A DNA stretch of 46,181 nucleotides from Hyphomicrobiales bacterium (GTDB lineage: Bacteria; Pseudomonadota; Alphaproteobacteria; Rhizobiales; HXMU1428-3): positions 1 to 46,181 of the forward strand of contig JAJFHX010000039.1 in NCBI GenBank assembly GCA_021775425.1. Direction: 5' to 3'. The notes under the pieces were generated by a model. That model saw only the letters and a list, made by a program, of their open reading frames with translations. It had not been told where the DNA came from and did no database searches. The first letter of the stretch is position 1. Each line of letters begins with the position of its first letter. Positions 39,342-46,181 of this stretch are shown in pieces. Position numbers and translations under genes: made by a program.

Positions 39342-39834
39342 ACTTGTTACTTGCGTATGGTTTGACCATGGCGAAGCCAGCACGGCTGCGGCGTTCTATG
39401 CGGCTACATTTCCTGACAGCCGTGTTGTTCGGATTAATCAGGCTGCTTCGGACCATCCCGGCGGGCGGGAAGGTGATGAACTCACCGTTGAATTCACTGT
39501 GCTTGGACGGCCCTTTCTCGGTTTGAATGGTGGCCCGATTTTTAAGCCAAATGAAGCCGTTAGTTTTCAGGTGTTAACTGATGCTCAGGAAGAAACCGAC
39601 CGATACTGGGATGCCATTGTCAAGAATGGTGGCAGTGAAAGCGAATGTGGCTGGTGTAAAGATCGCTGGGGGTTTTTCTGGCAAATCACACCGAAACGGT
39701 TGATGGAGCTGACTACAGGAAATGACCGTGGCAAGGCAAAGCGGGCGATGCAGGCGATGTTGACGATGAAGAAAATTGACATTGCTCGGATTGAAGCCGC
39801 GGCAGAAGAAAAATGTTTAGGGAGTAAAACATGA
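39334..39834 (+). CDS. VOC-family protein (PhnB/3-demethylubiquinone-methyltransferase-like)
   Basis: A 166-residue cytoplasmic VOC protein with one fold copy: [27 protein letters not shown] at the start, [17 protein letters not shown] in the middle and [23 protein letters not shown] at the end. This is the PhnB-like subset, which despite the database name has no proven methyltransferase role. It overlaps the ArsR gene by eight bases and the AHSA1 gene by four, so the three are translationally coupled. Confidence 0.9.
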   Translation: MTELVTCVWFDHGEASTAAAFYAATFPDSRVVRINQAASDHPGGREGDELTVEFTVLGRPFLGLNGGPIFKPNEAVSFQVLTDAQEETDRYWDAIVKNGGSESECGWCKDRWGFFWQITPKRLMELTTGNDRGKAKRAMQAMLTMKKIDIARIEAAAEEKCLGSKT

Positions 39835-40334
39835 AAGCTGACCTTCAATTTGATTTTCTGGTTGATAAGAAAAACAACACGCTGACTGTCAAACGCGAAT
39901 TTGCTGCTGACCGTCAACTGGTATGGGATTGTTACACGAAGAGTGAACTGCTTAATCAGTGGTTTGCACCGAAACCTTTTACAACAAAAACCAAATCAAT
40001 GGAGTTCAAGGAAGGAGGGCACTGGATTTATTGTATGGTGGCGCCTGATGGAACTGAGCATTGGGGGCGGACAGACTATATAACCATTGAGCCAATTGAA
40101 GGGTATACGTCACTTGATGGGTTTTGTGATGAAACAGGCACGTTAAACCCTGACCTTCCCAGAGCTAACTGGGTTGTTAATTTTAAGGACAAATCCGGGC
40201 ATACAGTCGTTGAAACCGTTGTGACTTACAAATCACTTAAAGACCTGCAGACCGTGATTGATATGGGTATGGAAGACGGACTTGCTTCAACTCTTGAGCG
40301 CCTGGATGAGTTGCTCATTAAGCTTGTTAAATAA
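39831..40334 (+). CDS. SRPBCC (AHSA1-like) domain protein
   Basis: A 167-residue START-like protein. The opening [33 protein letters not shown] and [16 protein letters not shown] are the AHSA1-domain signature; the C-terminal helix [21 protein letters not shown] closes the hydrophobic cavity. Third gene of the ArsR operon. Such ArsR-AHSA1-VOC sets are common in bacteria; the ligand is unknown. It shares no sequence motif with chaperone activators beyond the domain. Confidence 0.9.
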   Translation: MKADLQFDFLVDKKNNTLTVKREFAADRQLVWDCYTKSELLNQWFAPKPFTTKTKSMEFKEGGHWIYCMVAPDGTEHWGRTDYITIEPIEGYTSLDGFCDETGTLNPDLPRANWVVNFKDKSGHTVVETVVTYKSLKDLQTVIDMGMEDGLASTLERLDELLIKLVK

Positions 40335-40495
40335 AAATCAGGTGTTTTTTAAAAAATTAGATGTCCGAAATTTGGCGGTGTTCAAGTCTCTATTCAGTTA
40401 TGATTGAGCTGATCAATAGCTAAGGAAATAGTTTTGCGATTTCTTTATTTAGTGATTGCTATGGTTATTTTTAATCTTCTGGATTGGGGGGTGTT

Positions 40496-41404
40496 TTGGC
40501 AACAAAAATTAATGCCGAGATGGGACCGACTGAGTGGCTGATGTTGTTGTTATTGTCTTTGCTATGGGGCGGGTCTTTCTTTTTCGTTGAAATAGCTGTT
40601 CATGCCCTGCCGCCCCTGACACTGGTGGTGATGCGAGTTGGGTTGGCTGCCGTGGTGCTTTGGGCTATAGCGATTTTGAGGGGCATTCCGGTTCCAGGGC
40701 AAATAACTGTCTGGTTTACGTTTTTTGTTATGGGGCTCATGAATAATGTCATTCCCTTTGTGCTGATTGTTATTGGGCAAAAGGAGATTACATCAGGGCT
40801 AGCTGCCATTCTGAATGCAACGACACCGCTTTTTACAGTGGTTGTTGCCGGGTTGCTGTTAAAGGATGAAAAAGCGACACCGTTAAAATTAACCGGGGTG
40901 CTGGTTGGATTTATGGGCGTTGTCATTATGATTGGTCCTACGGCATTGGCGGGACTGGGGAGCTCGCTTATTGCGCAAGCTGCCATTCTCATAGCGGCCC
41001 TTTCATATGCTTTTGCCGGAGTTTACGGGCGGCGATTTAAAGTTATGGGCATTGATCCAATCATAACTGCAGCCGGACAAGTTACGGCTTCTACTTTCGT
41101 ATTGCTACCGTTAGCTTTGTGGTTTGAGCAACCTTTCAGTCTGCCAATGCCAGATGCTAAGGTATGGCTCAGCATTTTTGGCCTTGCAGTTATTTCAACA
41201 GCGTTTGCTTATATTTTATATTTCAGGCTGCTATCAACGGCCGGGGCTACCAATTTGCTTCTTGTGACTTTTTTAATCCCTGTAACAGCTATCGCACTCG
41301 GTATTTCAATTCTCGGTGAAGAATTGCAGTTGATCCAACTGGCAGGTATGGGTTTGATTGGTTTGGGGTTAGCTGTGATAGATGGGCGATTGTTTAAGAG
41401 ATAA
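40496..41404 (+). CDS. EamA/DMT-family transporter
   Basis: A 302-residue inner-membrane protein with ten predicted helices in two EamA repeats (LLSLLWGGSFFFVEIAVHALPPLTLVVMRVGLA; then FGLAVISTAFAYILYFRLL and FLIPVTAIALGISILGEEL). DMT transporters of this size export metabolites or amino acids. The start is doubtful: TTG 40496 has a G-run (40486-40491) four bases upstream, ATG 40520 is later, and TTG 40484 is also in frame. It is the last core-chromosome gene before the island boundary. Confidence 0.92.
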   Translation: MATKINAEMGPTEWLMLLLLSLLWGGSFFFVEIAVHALPPLTLVVMRVGLAAVVLWAIAILRGIPVPGQITVWFTFFVMGLMNNVIPFVLIVIGQKEITSGLAAILNATTPLFTVVVAGLLLKDEKATPLKLTGVLVGFMGVVIMIGPTALAGLGSSLIAQAAILIAALSYAFAGVYGRRFKVMGIDPIITAAGQVTASTFVLLPLALWFEQPFSLPMPDAKVWLSIFGLAVISTAFAYILYFRLLSTAGATNLLLVTFLIPVTAIALGISILGEELQLIQLAGMGLIGLGLAVIDGRLFKR

Positions 41405-41449
41405 AATTTTCTGTAGGTAAGTGGCGGAACTAATAAACAAGTTAGCTTG

Positions 41450-41470
41450 TGGCGGAGAGGGAGGGATTCG
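41450..41470 (-). other. Truncated tRNA-Ser-like 3' end, probable att site
   Basis: On the minus strand the 21 bases read CGAATCCC TCCCTCTCCGCCA: the end of a T-loop, the 3' half of the T-stem (CCCTC), a full seven-base acceptor strand CCTCTCC, discriminator G and CCA. This is the 3' end of a tRNA of the serine (class II) type. The sequence upstream (41471 onward) has no tRNA body. It therefore looks like the duplicated attachment core left by a tRNA-targeting integrase. A second copy of GTGGCGGA lies at 41421-41428. Confidence 0.75.
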
Positions 41471-41673
41471 TAATCATACATTAACCCTCTGTTTTACCTC
41501 TTAATAATCTGTTTCAACATTATTTATACCCCCATAATTACCCCAATTTATCACTCAATACCTACCTTATGAAAGTTTATACTTAAAATTCATTTTCAAT
41601 TTTACTGGCATGGATATATCAATTTCGAAATGATACAGTTTTTTATCTGGGAACTTATAAGGGGCAGGTTGAC

Positions 41674-42309
41674 ATGGATCTTTTCTTTTATATGCGATTT
41701 TGGTGTTTACCCTTTGCTCTGTTTTGTTTTTGTATTTCAATTGAGTCAGTCAAATCTGAGCCAGATGAGTGTTATCCATGGAAATCAGTATTTACAGAAG
41801 TTCTTCCAAGCGAAGGTGGAACTGATTGGAATACATTAATGTTGAGTGATAATAATAAATGGAAATATTTGATATATAGCCAGAGATTAATTGAAAAACA
41901 TAATACAGCACGTTGGGTGATCGTTAATCCTTACAGTGATGATAGACCAGAAGTAAATTGCGTAATCTCAAGGGGTAAGGGGATATTAGCATTAAGAAGT
42001 TTGGATAGCACAAACCCAACCGCTAAATTTGGAATGCCGGGTAGTGGTTATCCTAGATGTGGGGGTAAATTTGGTTCTAAAGAAAACCCACTAGGGTCGT
42101 TAGGTGTTAGGATGTGGGCTAGCAAAGAGCTGGGAAAAAGCTCAATATTATCTTTTCCAGAGTTTGGGAATAAAGCTTTTACCGTCATTTTAAGTGATGT
42201 AGGCAAGTATTGGATTCTCCTCAGAGACAATAAGGATGGGTCATCTTGCTATCATGATCGTGGAAAAGGATATAAAATAAGAGAAATAGAATTGAAGAAA
42301 GAAAAATGA
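41674..42309 (+). CDS. Secreted protein of unknown function
   Basis: A 211-residue protein with a signal peptide (about 1-28, Phe- and Cys-rich, ending VKS). The mature part has five or so cysteines (DECYPW, VNCVIS, PRCGGKF, SSCYHD), aromatic residues and a glycine-rich middle (KFGMPGSGYPRCGGKFGS). No family is recognised. The start ATG has a GGGGCAGG site eight bases upstream. First gene of the island. Base composition is AT-rich compared with the core genes. Confidence 0.7.
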   Translation: MDLFFYMRFWCLPFALFCFCISIESVKSEPDECYPWKSVFTEVLPSEGGTDWNTLMLSDNNKWKYLIYSQRLIEKHNTARWVIVNPYSDDRPEVNCVISRGKGILALRSLDSTNPTAKFGMPGSGYPRCGGKFGSKENPLGSLGVRMWASKELGKSSILSFPEFGNKAFTVILSDVGKYWILLRDNKDGSSCYHDRGKGYKIREIELKKEK

Positions 42310-42397
42310 ATTAAGATCACAGAATTCAAACAACGTTAAAGCGATTAAAGAGGCAGCTAGCGCTGCTTTAACTGACCTTAAAGATAGTCACCCCAAA

Positions 42398-42685
42398 ATG
42401 CCAAAACATCGACATCCTGATGTAAATAAGAATTGGTTAATTTACGATTTAGGTGCCTATTATGTAAAATGTGGAGGTAAATTCTCAATGCCAAAATCTC
42501 CGAGCCCTAAACAACAATTCTACAATTATTTATTAGCTTTAAACAAACATCTTTCTAAAAAATTTAAGTTAAACGAGAATAATATAATTTACATAGCACA
42601 AAAAAATGAGTCAAATATTTCGGAAAAACCAAAAACAATAATATGCGAATTTATCTTATCAATGTTTGGTAGTGTCTCATTTTGA
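42398..42685 (+). CDS. Small hypothetical protein or gene remnant
   Basis: A 95-residue frame with no ribosome site before its first ATG. The same frame is open for about 37 further codons upstream, back to the end of the previous gene, and those codons read like protein (an Ala/Lys-rich helix, AIKEAASAALTDLKDS) but offer no start codon. This suggests a gene that lost its 5' end. Translation gives a basic, Tyr-rich protein with no recognised domain. Confidence 0.35.
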   Translation: MPKHRHPDVNKNWLIYDLGAYYVKCGGKFSMPKSPSPKQQFYNYLLALNKHLSKKFKLNENNIIYIAQKNESNISEKPKTIICEFILSMFGSVSF

Positions 42686-42793
42686 AAATAACCTTGCTTA
42701 ACATCAAATAGAAAACTCCACACATCTATGTTTAGCGGTAACACTAGAAGAATTTGCTATGCTTAGAGGCCCAAATTGCCAAAAAAGCAGCGT

Positions 42794-44206
42794 CTAAACG
42801 GAGGTCGATTTAACACGCTTTTTTTGCCAAGCTGAAGCTGCGCCTTTGCGATCCGGCACGCGCTCTATTAAGTCACTCTTCGCAAGCCGATAAAAGACCA
42901 ATTTCATGGTGTTTTCCGACGCAATTCCTGTAAGTTCCCTAGCTAGACGGTTAGTTATCATCTCCTGATTTTCCAAATAGTCCATAACTGACTCCTCAGG
43001 CGATGCGAGCACTTCGTGCTTTATTGTCACTAAAACAGCATTTCGAAGTTCGTCTATGATTGGTGGTCTAAGACGTAACTTCTGCATGGCTTTAAAAGCA
43101 GTATTTAATCCTTCTCCGACATCTTTGTTCGGAGGGTTTGGGAACTTGTTTATGAGCCTGACAATTGCACCGTTTCTCGCAAATTGTTCATCTAGAACAT
43201 TGAGAGCAGTTACATGACCGGGAAACAATCCTGGACTTTCGACTTCGATTCGGTTGTCAAAAACACGAATTTGAACGTCAGTAGCGATGCTGTAATCACG
43301 ATGCAGAATTGCATTAGTGACAATTTCGTGCAGCGTTTCAAATGGATATCTGACCGGTTCAAGTCCTTTTGGACCCATCTTTTGGATGTCTTCCACCATT
43401 TTTACAGTAGCCTGCACAGCTTTTTTGATCAGGTCATATAGATGACCTTCAATTGAAATGGGAATATCATCGAGGGTGTCTCGGGTGCTCGGGCCTGAAG
43501 TTTTGTACCTGTAGAGTTTAACTCCGGATCGCTTAGGGAGCACGGCTTGTGGCTCGTCAGCAAAGAGCAACACAGCCGCTACTACGGGTTGATCGTTTTT
43601 TATTAGGCTCTGTTTTTTTAGGAAACGAGTTGGAGTTATAGACGGGACGACCTCGTTAACGAAAAAGGCGATCACATCGGACTCTGATACAATGTCAATC
43701 GACGTGTCCACCGTCTGTCGTTCAAAACTCTCAATTCCCTTGTCAAGACGTAAACGTTCGATAGCAGCCCCGCCCTTAACCTCAAGGTTCTGAGCGCCGC
43801 GACGTATATAAATTTTCTTGTTGTGTGCTCTCGCAATTTGGGGTGAACGCTGCACTTGAATGTGCAGCACCAAGCCAGTCGAACCTGCAACGCGAAGAAA
43901 TCCATATGAGTATTCCGATCCAAGAGGAAATAAAGCCTCTAGCGATTGAATATGGCCATTGGCAGCCTCGATATCCTTGAAGCCATGCCATTGTCTAAAC
44001 TTCACACCCATGCTATTTTCTTCACGAATACCCACATACAAATCACCACCGGCGGCATTTGCGAATGCTGTGATCGCTACTCCTAGTTTTTTGGTAGAAA
44101 CTTCCTTTGCCTTGAGGTCCGCAAAATGATTCTCCTCAAGAGATAGTAGTTGATCTCGCTGACCACCGTTAATCTCAATTACATCTATTGCGCTTCTGCT
44201 GCTCAC
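42794..44206 (-). CDS. AlbA_2 (Schlafen-like) / HATPase regulator
   Basis: A 470-residue protein. The N-terminal AlbA_2 domain (about 20-150) has HFADLKAKEVSTKKLGVAITAFANAAGGDLYVGI, the usual opening of COG2865 proteins. A GHKL ATPase-like part (about 285-400) shows the N-box ETLHEIVTNAILHRDYS (Asn298, His302-Arg-Asp304), DNRIEVESPGLFPG and a glycine box DVGEGL. A C-terminal winged helix (about 405-455) ends it. Such proteins are usually predicted DNA-binding regulators and often occur in islands and defence loci. The promoter holds matching palindromes, so it probably regulates itself. Confidence 0.9.
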   Translation of the reverse strand: MSSRSAIDVIEINGGQRDQLLSLEENHFADLKAKEVSTKKLGVAITAFANAAGGDLYVGIREENSMGVKFRQWHGFKDIEAANGHIQSLEALFPLGSEYSYGFLRVAGSTGLVLHIQVQRSPQIARAHNKKIYIRRGAQNLEVKGGAAIERLRLDKGIESFERQTVDTSIDIVSESDVIAFFVNEVVPSITPTRFLKKQSLIKNDQPVVAAVLLFADEPQAVLPKRSGVKLYRYKTSGPSTRDTLDDIPISIEGHLYDLIKKAVQATVKMVEDIQKMGPKGLEPVRYPFETLHEIVTNAILHRDYSIATDVQIRVFDNRIEVESPGLFPGHVTALNVLDEQFARNGAIVRLINKFPNPPNKDVGEGLNTAFKAMQKLRLRPPIIDELRNAVLVTIKHEVLASPEESVMDYLENQEMITNRLARELTGIASENTMKLVFYRLAKSDLIERVPDRKGAASAWQKKRVKSTSV

Positions 44207-44211
44207 TAGCT

Positions 44212-44303
44212 ACACCCGTTATAAGGTTGATATCCGGTGTATTATAAGATATTTTTTTGCAAAGATGTCAATAAATACCCGTTATAGTTATAATAACGGG
44301 TGT
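44212..44303 (-). promoter_or_regulatory. Promoter of the AlbA_2 gene with three operator copies
   Basis: On the minus strand, consensus -35 TTGACA (44266-44271) and -10 TATAAT (44241-44246) are separated by a long 19-base spacer. The word ACACCCGTTAT occurs between the promoter and the start codon (44212-44222), and an inverted pair ACCCGTTAT / ATAACGGGT (44277-44285 and 44293-44301) lies upstream of the -35. Their matching sequence suggests a self-repressor binding both sides of the promoter. The pair also precedes the CoiA-like gene (117 bases). Confidence 0.85.
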
Positions 44304-44419
44304 TTTACAGGAGCTGATACTAGTAAAAAATAACTTCGAATCTTAAAAGTTCATATGTTAATTTCATAACACAAGGTATCAGATTAATAAATTCAGCCAT
44401 CCAGCTCTGTGATTCATAA

Positions 44420-45073
44420 ATGCGATTTGCACTAATACAAAACTCTCGTGTAGAAGCCTCTCCTGGACTTACTGGAAAGTGTCCTCACTGTGGAAGTCCT
44501 ATGGTCGCTAAATGCGGACCGATCAAGATAAACCATTGGGCTCACAAAAGTCGCCAAAATTGTGACAGTTGGTGGGAAGCCGAAACAGAGTGGCACAGAT
44601 CCTGGAAAGACGAATTTCCCAAAAATTGGCAAGAATGCAGTAAACGGGACGAGAATGGTGAACTACATATCGCTGATGTACTCACACCTCAAGGTTTGAC
44701 TTTGGAATTTCAAAACTCTCCAATAAAAAGAGACGAAGTAGAAGCACGGACAAATTTTCACAAAAAAATTTGTTGGATCGTCAATGGATTGCGGCTTAAA
44801 AACAGTCTAAAACAGTTTAATCGAGCTATTGACGAAGGGACAAGACCACATTCGAAAGGCGGCGCAGTTTATAAATTATTACTAACAGATTCACGTCTTC
44901 TCAATCAGTGGGCAGGTTTGAATGCTCCAGTGGTATTTGATTTCGGCAACGATAGTATTTGGGTAATTGGCCATAACGACAATCATTTTGCATATGTATA
45001 TAATTTAAAAAAAAATCTACTTGTGCAACAACTGAAACTTGGAAATCGACCACCCCCAATTCGGCAGATCTAA
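44420..45073 (+). CDS. CoiA-like (competence) nuclease-family protein
   Basis: A 217-residue protein. The N-terminus has a zinc-ribbon-like pair Cys21-x2-Cys24 with Cys32, His39 and Cys48 (GKCPHCGSPMVAKCG ... HWAHK), and then a CoiA-type PD-(D/E)xK-like core: His59, Asp86 (HIADV), Glu96 and Gln98 (LEFQ) with NSPIKRDEVEARTNF. CoiA proteins act in natural transformation; this family also appears in defence-linked islands. Divergent from the AlbA_2 gene. Nuclease activity is inferred; no ribosome site is clear before the ATG. Confidence 0.85.
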   Translation: MRFALIQNSRVEASPGLTGKCPHCGSPMVAKCGPIKINHWAHKSRQNCDSWWEAETEWHRSWKDEFPKNWQECSKRDENGELHIADVLTPQGLTLEFQNSPIKRDEVEARTNFHKKICWIVNGLRLKNSLKQFNRAIDEGTRPHSKGGAVYKLLLTDSRLLNQWAGLNAPVVFDFGNDSIWVIGHNDNHFAYVYNLKKNLLVQQLKLGNRPPPIRQI

Positions 45074-45229
45074 TAAAGTTCCTGTTAATCATGATAGCCG
45101 TAAGCTACATTTTTGGTGTCTATGATAATAGGTCGATTTACTGCATTTATGATGATTTTATCCTGTTTGATCAACTCACAAAATAATTCACTTTGTTCTA
45201 ATGATTAATTACACGTTTAGGAAATTAGA

Positions 45230-45700
45230 TTGAAAACTATCATAACAATTTTATTGATATCTTGCTTCTTTTCACCAGCAATAGCTGAAGAACCAAAAGC
45301 CGTTATAAGCGGTATAGAAAAAACAAAAGATGGTGATGGAATACTTTTTGGGGCCATTGAAATTCGTCTAAAGGGGATTGCAGCACCAGAATATAATAAC
45401 CAAAAGAAAGAGCCCGGTGGTTTAGAAGCTACTCAAAATTTAAGACAGTTAGTCAATGAGAAATTGGTTACCTGCCATCTAGATGGGACCACGACAGGAA
45501 AAAGATCAAGGTATAGACCGGTAGGTTTTTGTTATCTTAATGGGATTGATATTAATCATTATCAGGTCATCAGTGGTCATGCTCGTGATTGCCCTCGTTT
45601 CTCAAAAGGCAAATATAGAAAAGCTGAATTAACTGCACAAAATTCTGGGAGAAATCTTTCTTCTTTGTACAAGTTACCTAATTATTGTAATGCCAACTGA
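45230..45700 (+). CDS. Secreted thermonuclease (SNase-like) family protein
   Basis: A 156-residue exported protein with a signal peptide (1-19, ending AIA). The SNase fold is recognised from the TKDGDGILFGAIEIRLKGIAAPE stretch (catalytic-type Asp residues and the Arg of RLKGI), GLEATQNLRQLV, and the later RYRPVGFCYLNGIDINHYQVISGHARDC. One expected active-site Glu/Arg pair cannot be verified by eye. The start is a TTG with AGGAAA nine bases upstream. Secretion suggests a role outside the cytoplasm, such as extracellular DNA use. Confidence 0.85.
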   Translation: MKTIITILLISCFFSPAIAEEPKAVISGIEKTKDGDGILFGAIEIRLKGIAAPEYNNQKKEPGGLEATQNLRQLVNEKLVTCHLDGTTTGKRSRYRPVGFCYLNGIDINHYQVISGHARDCPRFSKGKYRKAELTAQNSGRNLSSLYKLPNYCNAN

Positions 45701-45845
45701 AATGCCCCATTTACTAGACACCCTTGCTTTTCCATTTTTTGGGTTTCTCATACCCAATGGGTTATAGTATTTCATTGTTTCCTTGCTCAGGTGTTCCCCA
45801 CCAGAGCCTTTGGAACAGCATAATGTATTTACATAAGAGAGTTTG

Positions 45846-46181
45846 TTAGGAAGCGACACTATGCATCAGTTTTGTATTCAATTGAATAAGAACATGAGGC
45901 CTTAATCTATACCACATCTTCCCCTGTCTTCCTTTTTTTGAAATGACATACTTCTGAGCGATTATCGAAAAAGCTCTTCTACTTAATGGGTTTACTTCAT
46001 TCTCCCGGCAATAGAACGAGTATTCAGAATAATAGACCGAAGATAGAATGGGGTGAATGGGAGGGGCTTCATCTTCCATTAGAAAAAAATTTTCTACAAG
46101 ATGAGCTGACTTGCTCTTGAGAATTCTATCCGACAATAGGTTTTGTTTGGAATGTTTATATGTAGCTTTTAGCTCATGTAT
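45846..46181 (-). CDS. Partial C-terminal end of a primase/D5-like protein
   Basis: An open frame of at least 111 residues reaches the window edge with no stop upstream; a TTG at 46136 would be the first internal start. The C-terminal segment (YCRENEVNPLSRRAFSIIAQKYVISKKGRQGKMWYRL) resembles the winged helix that closes phage and plasmid D5/P4-type primases. The enzyme domains, if any, lie to the right of the window. A primase would support an island or phage-satellite origin. The family call is tentative. Confidence 0.45.
   Translation of the reverse strand: MHELKATYKHSKQNLLSDRILKSKSAHLVENFFLMEDEAPPIHPILSSVYYSEYSFYCRENEVNPLSRRAFSIIAQKYVISKKGRQGKMWYRLRPHVLIQLNTKLMHSVAS

Larger units (their letters stand above)
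41450..46181. mobile_element. Left part of a genomic island (truncated by window end)
   Basis: From the tRNA 3' fragment rightwards the sequence becomes AT-richer and holds unfamiliar genes (orphan secreted protein, remnant, AlbA_2 regulator, CoiA-like and SNase-like nucleases, primase-like end) in place of core genes. The tRNA orientation places the chromosome to the left and the island to the right. The integrase and intact tRNA are expected outside the window. The extent is unknown. Confidence 0.7.

Noticed and set aside
45674..45859. A 61-codon minus-strand frame with HLSKETMKYYNPL, faintly like the end of a tyrosine recombinase
   Set aside because: It is too short, has no other integrase motif and overlaps the SNase gene end; the likeness is probably chance.

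Overview
The window looks like part of the chromosome of a marine-type alphaproteobacterium, possibly Hyphomicrobiales (Rhizobiales)-like. The main reasons are the housekeeping order carA / carB / greA / Lrp / trxB / LysR, a DUF2336 protein, an ELM1-family protein, and an AcuR-AcuI acrylate module. The assignment rests on gene content and order only; no rRNA or complete tRNA is present.

Layout, left to right. (1) 1-4.1 kb: purA, a small DUF2147 secreted protein, an ABM-fold monooxygenase, a CueR-like MerR regulator with a DUF4396 membrane protein behind a recognisable MerR-type promoter, and an SMR efflux pump. (2) 4.2-18.7 kb: a zinc-phospholipase-like/DUF4332 fusion protein, LysR, trxB, ELM1, Lrp, DUF2336, greA, carB, a ChaN-like protein, carA and yqeY. 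(3) 18.7-23.6 kb: mostly envelope proteins (a PH-like membrane protein, RlpA-like, cytochrome c, a cysteine-containing secreted protein, a SulP transporter) ending in a cluster of palindromes. (4) 23.7-30.3 kb: a YadG/YadH-like ABC exporter, the acuR-acuI pair with two matching operators, an AEC transporter, an HCCA-isomerase-like protein and a DenD-like dehydrogenase. (5) 30.3-34.5 kb: a manganese/iron ABC transporter operon sitABCD with mntR as its last gene and an MntR-box-like palindrome over the promoter. (6) 34.6-41.4 kb: a cysteine-rich (probably Fe-S) regulator divergent from a cytochrome P460-like gene, a quinone oxidoreductase, a soluble double-PAS chemoreceptor, an ArsR-VOC-AHSA1 operon with paired operators, and an EamA exporter.

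(7) 41.45 kb to the end: a genomic island. Its left edge is a 21-base copy of a tRNA-Ser-like 3' end (minus strand, 41450-41470) with no tRNA body. This is what a tRNA-targeting integrase leaves at the distal end of an insertion, so the intact tRNA and the integrase should lie to the right of the window. Inside are an orphan secreted protein, a gene remnant, an AlbA_2 (Schlafen-like)/HATPase regulator with its own palindromic operators, a CoiA-like nuclease, a secreted SNase-like nuclease, and the C-terminal end of what may be a phage/plasmid primase. This is the most novel part of the window.

Several units carry visible local control: MerR promoter plus DUF4396/cueR-like, AcuR sites plus acuR/acuI, MntR box plus sitABCD-mntR, ArsR sites plus its operon, and the island palindromes plus the AlbA_2 regulator. 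All are reading-level predictions; no searches were run.
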